DNA from: a virus
Reading direction: 5' to 3' (one strand)
DNA length: 53,196 nt
IMG/VR virus record: IMGVR_UViG_3300037586_004576
Span: 1 to 53,196 of that record
The notes beneath the pieces were generated by a model, which did not search any database, was not told the DNA's origin, and saw nothing but the letters and a program-made list of their open reading frames with translations. The position numbers and the translations under genes are program-made. Shown piece after piece: positions 48,426 to 53,196 of this stretch (within the stretch, counting starts at the first letter, position 1; the number at the start of each line of letters is the position of its first letter).

Positions 48426-48619
48426 CCAGAGTCAACGCCAGAATTAACAGATTTTCCAGCTCTCTTGCCTTTACCACTGCTGGAAGTCTTCCCATATGTC
48501 TTGGGTCGTTTTTTATCGCAGTCCGGGCAAATCCGGTGTTGTGATTTTGGCCTATCTGATAAGAAAGTTTTCCCACATCCAGGGCCTAAGCACGTCCTTG
48601 GCGTCATAATACTATCCAT
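48422..48619 (-). CDS. Zinc-ribbon protein, 65 aa, basic tail
   Basis: 65 residues from ATG 48617-48619 (M-D-S-I-M-T-P). 'CLGPGCGKTFLSDRPKSQHRICPDCDKKRP' gives C-x4-C and C-x2-C pairs, a zinc-ribbon or Zn-finger pattern, followed by a Lys/Ser/Gly-rich tail. Its start overlaps the stop of the 256-aa gene by one base (TGATG). The 3' end meets the plus-strand tagged gene (4-base convergent overlap). Possibly a nucleic-acid binding protein. Confidence 0.55.
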   Translation of the reverse strand: MDSIMTPRTCLGPGCGKTFLSDRPKSQHRICPDCDKKRPKTYGKTSSSGKGKRAGKSVNSGVDSG

Positions 48620-49389
48620 CAATAAGTAGAAATAATCCCTGCTCCCCCACATTTGGGGCACTCTATAATTTTACCAGCATTATTAATTGACCCCTCACCC
48701 CTACACATTCCGCAGTTAACGGTCGTATTCGAATATCCCGACCTTGCGAAATCTGGTACTTTGTCATGCATCGAGTCGTCGGCCATTTTCTTAAACCGAC
48801 TTTGTAATTTTTGGTCGTCCTCTGCCTTAGTGATCTTAATACGTGTGGTACCAGTACCATCTACTCGTTTCTCAGGGATGGCCATAGGCATACCCTCACG
48901 CCCCTCAGCCAATCCCATTTTCGCCTTGCCCTTCAGGATTTCTTCGGACAGAATATCCTCTTGCCCAATTACTTGATGAGAAGTGTGGGAAGCAACAGCA
49001 CCCATATCAGTGGATCCACCAACAGATGTCATTCCAGGTCTACTGTCAATAAGACCAGTCTCAATAACATCATCCCCGCCCATATCCTCCAATACTGGAT
49101 TTTGAGCTACTGGAGTAGGGGAGGCCGGGGTAGGCTGGGTAGGTTGGGTAGCAGCAACGGTAAGGCCACTGTCAGTCTGACTCAGATCCAAACCAAGTGC
49201 TTTAGCTTGTGCTAGGACTTCCTCAATCTTCCTCTGTTTATCAAGATGTGCAGCCTTGGCCGTTTTGATAGATGCTTCTTCTGCATGTTCATCGCAGATA
49301 TCCACAGTGATCCGATTACCATCCTCCAAAGTGACGGTAAGCTGCGTATTAAGATTTTCTACTTTATCACAGTAGACACATTGAGCCAT
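48619..49389 (-). CDS. Protein with zinc sites at both ends, 256 aa
   Basis: 256 residues. N-terminal 'CVYCDKVEN' and 'VDICDEH' (C-x2-C...C-x2-H) look like a ClpX-type or ring-like zinc site; the C-terminus has 'VNCGMCRGEGSINNAGKIIECPKCGGAG', a DnaJ-type cysteine-rich repeat (C-x2-C-x-G-x-G). The middle 100 residues are low complexity (Pro/Thr/Gln/Ala, 'QPTQPTPASPTP'). The DnaJ-like zinc repeat suggests binding unfolded proteins, fitting the GroES-like gene, but no J domain is present. Function uncertain. Confidence 0.55.
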   Translation of the reverse strand: MAQCVYCDKVENLNTQLTVTLEDGNRITVDICDEHAEEASIKTAKAAHLDKQRKIEEVLAQAKALGLDLSQTDSGLTVAATQPTQPTPASPTPVAQNPVLEDMGGDDVIETGLIDSRPGMTSVGGSTDMGAVASHTSHQVIGQEDILSEEILKGKAKMGLAEGREGMPMAIPEKRVDGTGTTRIKITKAEDDQKLQSRFKKMADDSMHDKVPDFARSGYSNTTVNCGMCRGEGSINNAGKIIECPKCGGAGIISTY

Positions 49390-49502
49390 CTTTAAATTCC
49401 TTAAGAGTATTTCTTATCGAAAACACTCTGGACATTGATGTTGTTTCTTCCGTGTTGGTACATAAACCACACTTGCACATTCATCCATATTAGGTAATAC
49501 AC

Positions 49503-49955
49503 ATGGCAACAAAAGTATCTATCATCGACGTAACTCTAGGAGCACGGGTAGAAGACATTATCTCCGAAAACGTAGTGAGCTTAACCGGCAAAGCCCGCCA
49601 AGAGTTAGATACCGCCATAGAAGAACGGAAGAAAGTAGACGAAGTCAAAAACAAACGTGCTGCAGCCAAAAAAGAAAGTGACGACAAAGTCACTAATGCA
49701 ATGGGACAAGTATATGAACTACTAGAGAAAGCCGGTGAAGATGGAGTCATTGTAGATGACATCATGGCTATTATCCAGGAATTTGTCCCCAACACCTCAG
49801 CATTCACACTCAGGATGAAAAAGATCTTGAAAGATAAGGGGCATCCATTCAGAATCGCCCGCAAAAAACGGAATAAAAAGGCAGTCTACACCTTCGAGCC
49901 GTTCAATCAAGTGGAAATTCTTCCGGATCCCAATCCCACAACTCCAGAAGATTAA
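49503..49955 (+). CDS. Hypothetical protein, 150 aa, possible winged helix
   Basis: 150 residues. An N-terminal part ('VSIIDVTLGARVEDIISENV') and a charged coiled coil (30-65) precede a winged-helix-like C-terminal domain: 'YELLEKAGEDGVIVDDIMAIIQEF', 'SAFTLRMKKILKDKGHPFRIARKKRNKKAVYTF', with a basic wing. It diverges from the 256-aa gene and overlaps the alpha-CTD-like gene convergently by 53 bases. I infer DNA binding, perhaps transcriptional. No Shine-Dalgarno is strong. Confidence 0.5.
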   Translation: MATKVSIIDVTLGARVEDIISENVVSLTGKARQELDTAIEERKKVDEVKNKRAAAKKESDDKVTNAMGQVYELLEKAGEDGVIVDDIMAIIQEFVPNTSAFTLRMKKILKDKGHPFRIARKKRNKKAVYTFEPFNQVEILPDPNPTTPED

Positions 49956-50277
49956 GACACTCGAGGCAATTAATCAAATCAATAATTGTCTTCTTACCAC
50001 AATTTGGTATCGCCATTATCTCAAAGCACGATACCTGTAATAATTGTCCAACGAACAGAATTCCCTTATGTGTCTCCAAGGCATTAGCAGCCCTAGCTGA
50101 AACACCTAATTGGCGGAGTGCCTGTTCTTTCTTCTCCGCCAATGACAACTTGTTGATTTCTCTGAAATCGACCCTGGAATTCATCCCATCTACTTGTGAA
50201 ACCTGCTGGGCTATTTTCCTCCCATATACTTTCAATTCTGATTCACTGTATACTTCTGGTGGATCCTGATCTATCAC
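49903..50277 (-). CDS. RNA polymerase alpha C-terminal domain-like protein
   Basis: 124 residues. Residues 50-115 read 'EKKEQALRQLGVSARAANALETHKG' and 'LFVGQLLQVSCFEIMAIPNCGKKTIIDLINCLECLNL', which matches the alpha-CTD pattern: L-x-x-L-x-[VL]-S-x-R-[AST]-x-N-[AC]-L...I-x-[ TY]-[IV]-x-[DQ]-L-[LV]...L-x-x-I-x-N-[FC]-G-[KR]-K-[ST]-[LI]-x-E/D-I. The N-terminal 45 residues differ from RpoA. The alpha-CTD binds UP-element DNA and activators, so a stand-alone phage copy could redirect host RNA polymerase. No catalytic RNA polymerase gene is in the window. Confidence 0.68.
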   Translation of the reverse strand: MIDQDPPEVYSESELKVYGRKIAQQVSQVDGMNSRVDFREINKLSLAEKKEQALRQLGVSARAANALETHKGILFVGQLLQVSCFEIMAIPNCGKKTIIDLINCLECLNLLELWDWDPEEFPLD

Positions 50278-51007
50278 GTCTTTGAAGTTCCTTTACAAGA
50301 CCGCACATCACTTGGATCTGTGATGCAAAGGCTTCCCGTCTGGTGCCATCGCGAAAATTCACTGGTGATGGATGATAAATCGCAAAAACAGGAGCATTAT
50401 TATAAACAGAACTTTTAGTAATCTTCTTTAGGCCATTCTTAAATTCAGTCTCGGGACATAATTGTGAAAAAGCAACTGCACCGAGGGCAATAACAAGGCG
50501 TGGTTTTATCAGATTTATCTCCATCTGCAGGAATGATTCACACCTCTTCTTATGTTTATCCGTGGGTTTAGTATTACTAATCGTAAAACATCGGACAGTG
50601 TTGCAGATATAAAAATCATTCCTCGACAAACCATGAGGGGCAATTGCCTTATCGAAATTAGCCCCAGCCGCTCCAACAAATGGCTCTCGCTTCTCAAGCT
50701 CGTTCCAACCTGGATTCTGGCCAACCACCATATATCTAGTGGGATTTAGATTACTAAAGACATGTGGATCACGAACGGTATTATTCTTCACAGCCTCCTT
50801 CAAGCCCAGCTCACACATCGAACAGGCAACGCATGCGACATCCAACTGTCGCAACATGCGTAACTTACGGTCATAAAGCTTTTCAGGCTGTATTGATTGC
50901 ATAATACTCACAAATACTGGCTTGAATGACTTCGCAGGAGCAGTACTCTTACTGAGCCAGAACCAATCAAAATTTTCCAACTCTTTGAACGAATGATTGA
51001 TATTCAT
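50243..51007 (-). CDS. Family 4-like uracil-DNA glycosylase
   Basis: About 254 residues from ATG 51007 (or 51019). Family 4 UDG landmarks: 'CVACSMCELG' (first two cluster Cys), 'VVGQNPGWNELEKREPFVGAAGANFD' (active-site motif 1, G-[EQ]-[AN]-P-G, and the F-V-G-x-[AS]-G loop), 'YICNTVRC' with the third Cys, 'KRCESF' the fourth, and 'AIYHPSPVNF' (motif 2, H-P-[SA]). These bind a 4Fe-4S cluster. The enzyme removes uracil from DNA. It overlaps both neighbours (35 and 41 bases). Confidence 0.85.
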   Translation of the reverse strand: MNINHSFKELENFDWFWLSKSTAPAKSFKPVFVSIMQSIQPEKLYDRKLRMLRQLDVACVACSMCELGLKEAVKNNTVRDPHVFSNLNPTRYMVVGQNPGWNELEKREPFVGAAGANFDKAIAPHGLSRNDFYICNTVRCFTISNTKPTDKHKKRCESFLQMEINLIKPRLVIALGAVAFSQLCPETEFKNGLKKITKSSVYNNAPVFAIYHPSPVNFRDGTRREAFASQIQVMCGLVKELQRRDRSGSTRSIQ

Positions 51008-51686
51008 CAATCGTATCAATCCCTGTTGTTTTAATATCTCTCTCTAGTACCCGTATCTTGAACCCACTCTGTAACCATTGTAATTGCTCCAAGGATTCGC
51101 TACCCAAAGTGGTAGGTTCCATACTGCTTAGAGCAAGCAAGAATTCCCGTCGATACGCATATACACCAATATGCTTCAAAGGCCAAACATTATCAGCACT
51201 CCCAGCCCCATACGGAATAGCACACCTACTGAAGTACATCGCATCACCATCATGGTTTAACACCGTTTTAACAACACTATACGACTTGTAGTCGAGACTA
51301 TTAGCAGGTGCAGCTAGAGTGGCCACATCCACAACAGAATCATCCTGGAGAACTTGAATCAAAGAGTCCAGATGTTCACCAGACAGCTCCGGTTCATCAC
51401 CTTGGAGATTCACCACAATATTATCTGGCATAACGCAATTCTCAGTAACCCAAGCCACTCTCTCAGAACCAGAAAAGCATTTAGGGGTCAATGCAGTAAT
51501 AATATCACTGGGGACAACATCCAGGATCCCTTGATCCTCAGACGCCACAATAATTTTATTAGCTAATTTCGACTCCCTGGCCCTATCGATGGTATGGTGG
51601 AGAAGAGATTTACCAGTCTCAGCAAGCAACAGCTTATTAGGCAGACGGGTAGAAGCGAGACGAGCCGGTATGATTATTATTGCCAC
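50967..51686 (-). CDS. kdsB: CMP-KDO synthetase (3-deoxy-manno-octulosonate cytidylyltransferase)
   Basis: 239 residues from GTG 51684-51686. The nucleotidyltransferase signature 'IIPARLASTRLPNKLL' (5-20) is nearly identical to KdsB; 'ALTPKCFSGSERVAWVTE', 'VNLQGDEPELSGEHLD' and 'PLKHIGVYAYRREFL' match the conserved CTP- and metal-binding blocks. KdsB makes CMP-KDO from CTP and KDO for lipopolysaccharide. In a phage it may feed surface-glycan modification along with gmd, the glycosyltransferases and the UGM-like flavoprotein. Length is near the family norm (about 250). Confidence 0.9.
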   Translation of the reverse strand: MAIIIIPARLASTRLPNKLLLAETGKSLLHHTIDRARESKLANKIIVASEDQGILDVVPSDIITALTPKCFSGSERVAWVTENCVMPDNIVVNLQGDEPELSGEHLDSLIQVLQDDSVVDVATLAAPANSLDYKSYSVVKTVLNHDGDAMYFSRCAIPYGAGSADNVWPLKHIGVYAYRREFLLALSSMEPTTLGSESLEQLQWLQSGFKIRVLERDIKTTGIDTIDEYQSFVQRVGKF

Positions 51687-51739
51687 AATTATATAATCTT
51701 TCTCTTTTTCGGCGGCAAACTAACAGCTCGTTCAGGATC

Positions 51740-52696
51740 TCAACCAAGTTTTACCTCTTTGGATTTGCCGCCAGGTTTAGCACCACGCTGTGAATATTTC
51801 AATATCCTAATCATACACGAGCCAACATCCATACACCAATCCCACTGGGCTGAACTACCAACACTAAAAATCCCACGCTGTTCTACAGCGTCGATCTTCG
51901 GGATTGGCCCCATTGGAATAGCACCATCGATAGAGGTGCCATCTAGAATATCAAATTTCTTGATAAAACTCATAAAGTAAATCCCAGGATTTGGGATTTC
52001 TTCATGGCAGTAAATCAAGTACCTGCCGGGAGATACATTCGTCGATTTGAAAAAGCTGAAAATCGGATCGGAGACCATCACCTGGTTTATGCCCTCAAAA
52101 TCCAAATCCTCCGTCTGGATGTGCAGATAGTGCACAGTTTTAGACGGAAGGGTGGTCTCTTGCTTCATCAGGCGTAATAATGCATCAAGTGGGATAGTAC
52201 TGACCGCGTTGTCAAAATCCCGTCGCACCCCATTCTGAATGAAATAATGATCTCCAATTTCTGTCACTTCACCCTTCGTAACCTCTTCCCTGAGTTCGTC
52301 GATATAAATCGATTGGAGTTGTTCGTAGAGTTGGTTGATACGAATATCGTAAACAAACAGACTCATCCTATTCATCATATAAGGTTCGGTCTGTGGGGGA
52401 ATTTGGGACCCGAATATCTTGTAGGCCCAGTCATTAAAGACACCAGAGTCCCACTCTCTGAGAAGTTCGCCACCAACGGACCAAGCCCTAGTATAAATAA
52501 ACCGCTGGGGAGCCATATCCTTCATCAAATCCTTGATGAAGGGATCGAGTTGGTCGTCACAGATTATGAAGTTATCATCTAAAGCAGGGTTGAAACTAAA
52601 GAATCGACTTCTGTAAAATGGTATGACAGTCCAGGAATCACCTAAAATGATTCTGGCAAGTAATCCCACAATCCCTGATCCAAAGATTACATTCAT
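51740..52696 (-). CDS. UDP-galactopyranose mutase-like flavoprotein
   Basis: 318 residues. It starts MNVIFGSGIVGLLARIILGD, a FAD-binding Rossmann G-x-G-x-x-G-like turn. Later 'RRDFDNAVSTIPLDALLRLM' is a typical flavoprotein strand (D-x-[VA]-[IV]-x-T-[IV]-P-x-x), and 'GIFSVGSSAQWDWCMDVGSCMIRI' resembles the C-terminal G-R-x-A-x-W-x-Y-x-x-x-D FAD-closing motif of UGM (here G-S-S-A-Q-W-D-W-C-M-D). It may interconvert or oxidise a nucleotide sugar. UGM enzymes are longer (about 370-390). It overlaps the lysine-rich gene by 4 bases (ATGA). Confidence 0.65.
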   Translation of the reverse strand: MNVIFGSGIVGLLARIILGDSWTVIPFYRSRFFSFNPALDDNFIICDDQLDPFIKDLMKDMAPQRFIYTRAWSVGGELLREWDSGVFNDWAYKIFGSQIPPQTEPYMMNRMSLFVYDIRINQLYEQLQSIYIDELREEVTKGEVTEIGDHYFIQNGVRRDFDNAVSTIPLDALLRLMKQETTLPSKTVHYLHIQTEDLDFEGINQVMVSDPIFSFFKSTNVSPGRYLIYCHEEIPNPGIYFMSFIKKFDILDGTSIDGAIPMGPIPKIDAVEQRGIFSVGSSAQWDWCMDVGSCMIRILKYSQRGAKPGGKSKEVKLG

Positions 52697-53196
52697 TCAT
52701 CATCAACCAGATCGTCGAGGTCTTTTTCCTCTGACATCCCTTCGGCTGGTTCCAGCTTAGGGATAGGTCTGTCTTCTGTGGCCAACGAAGGTGTCTCCTG
52801 TACCTCCGGTGGAGCTCCAGCAGATTCAGACGGCTGAGGAGGGGCGTCGCCCTTAGACTTTTTCGTAGCCTTTTTCGTAGCCTTTTTCGTAGCCTTTTTC
52901 GTAGCCTTTTTCTTGGTCTTCTTGGCAGCCTTTTTCTTGGTCTTCTTCGGCTCCTCGACCACTGATTCCTCAGACGGCTCTTTCGGTTGCTCAATAGCGA
53001 GCGATTCGTCATTCAGATCGGTCTCAGAATCATCTTCCAATAGGGCACTGGTTGAATGTGAAGCACCATCAGCACCATCAGCACCATCAGCACCATCAAC
53101 CATCGCCAAACGATCAGCAACCGTCTCCTCCGGATCGTCAACGATAACTTGTTCATTAGGATCATGCAGCAAAGGATCTAACTGAAAGCTCTCAAT
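52693..53196 (-). CDS. Lysine-rich, histone H1-like protein (5' end outside window)
   Basis: At least 167 residues; the frame is open to the right edge (I-E-S-F-Q-L-D-P at the edge). It consists of an acidic start, a GAD repeat (53062-53097), an acidic segment, a K-K-A-T repeat block (residues about 85-110 from the edge, from 12-bp DNA repeats at 52859-52906), and an acidic Pro-rich tail. The A-T-K-K-A-T-K-K composition resembles histone H1-like bacterial proteins and basic linkers that condense DNA. Low-complexity repeats make homology inference unsafe. It overlaps the UGM-like gene by 4 bases. Confidence 0.65.
   Translation of the reverse strand: MESFQLDPLLHDPNEQVIVDDPEETVADRLAMVDGADGADGADGASHSTSALLEDDSETDLNDESLAIEQPKEPSEESVVEEPKKTKKKAAKKTKKKATKKATKKATKKATKKSKGDAPPQPSESAGAPPEVQETPSLATEDRPIPKLEPAEGMSEEKDLDDLVDDE
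52859..52906 (-). repeat. Four 12-bp tandem repeats (Lys-rich block)
   Basis: TTTTTCGTAGCC occurs four times back-to-back at 52859-52906. In the minus strand it encodes repeated A-T-K-K units. Confidence 0.95.
53062..53097 (-). repeat. Four 9-bp tandem repeats (GAD)
   Basis: AGCACCATC occurs four times at 53062-53097, giving G-A-D repeats in the minus-strand protein. Confidence 0.95.

Noticed and set aside
52859-53097. Short tandem repeats as a CRISPR array
   Set aside because: Units of 9 and 12 bp with no spacers, in frame within a coding sequence; simple codon repeats.

Overview
The window reads as part of a large tailed-phage (myovirus) genome. Coding density is high, neighbouring genes often overlap by 1-4 bases, and most genes lie on the minus strand. 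A T4-like order of tail and neck genes sits at the left edge: tail tube, a very long tail sheath, a gp15-like terminator and a gp13-like neck protein. No capsid, portal, terminase or integrase gene is present. The host is not certain. A small exported Cys/Arg-rich protein at 12892-13110 resembles proteins I associate with Planctomycetes, but this is a weak hint.

Layout. 1-12.8 kb: tail and neck genes plus small virion-type hypotheticals, interrupted by homing endonucleases of two kinds. 12.9-15.1 kb: exported protein, GDP-mannose dehydratase and a LAGLIDADG endonuclease. 15.1-21.5 kb: 'tagged' proteins with N-terminal leaders ending in [LI]-x-E, a dihydroorotase-like protein, and a structured, tRNA-like non-coding stretch. 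22.0-22.5 kb: two tandem tRNA-like elements and a divergent regulatory gap. 22.5-24.6 kb: a plus-strand trio of two exported proteins and a papain-like protease. 24.7-34 kb: more tagged proteins, glycosyltransferases and a sulfotransferase. 34-37.5 kb: small hypotheticals, a membrane protein, zinc proteins and a PD-(D/E)XK nuclease. 37.5-46.6 kb: replication and recombination block (5'-3' exonuclease, gp32-like SSB, UvsY-like mediator, family A polymerase-like protein, methyltransferase, GroES-like protein, DnaB-like helicase, RecA). 46.6-53.2 kb: two tagged proteins, an RNA polymerase alpha-CTD-like protein, family 4 uracil-DNA glycosylase, CMP-KDO synthetase, a UGM-like flavoprotein and a lysine-rich protein.

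The most unusual signal is a probable set of packaged proteins. At least ten genes share one of two short N-terminal leaders, M[KR]L-x-x-I-x-E or x-x-L-I-T-E-D, ending in the [LI]-x-E pattern cleaved by T4-type prohead proteases. Five of these proteins also carry one to three copies of a 12-residue element, S-D-Y-D-G-L-E-D-A-D-E-F, directly after an x-E. It occurs eight times. Most copies differ by synonymous codons, but two tagged genes share a perfect 133-bp direct repeat. I infer a family of capsid-targeted, perhaps multiply cleaved, internal proteins injected with the DNA.

A second system-level signal is a recurring TCAAARATA-like element upstream of genes on both strands. In five genes, four of them tagged, it lies exactly 4 nt before ATG with no Shine-Dalgarno, which suggests leaderless transcripts. 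In two homing endonuclease genes the element lies inside a hairpin that would mask the ribosome-binding site or the start codon.
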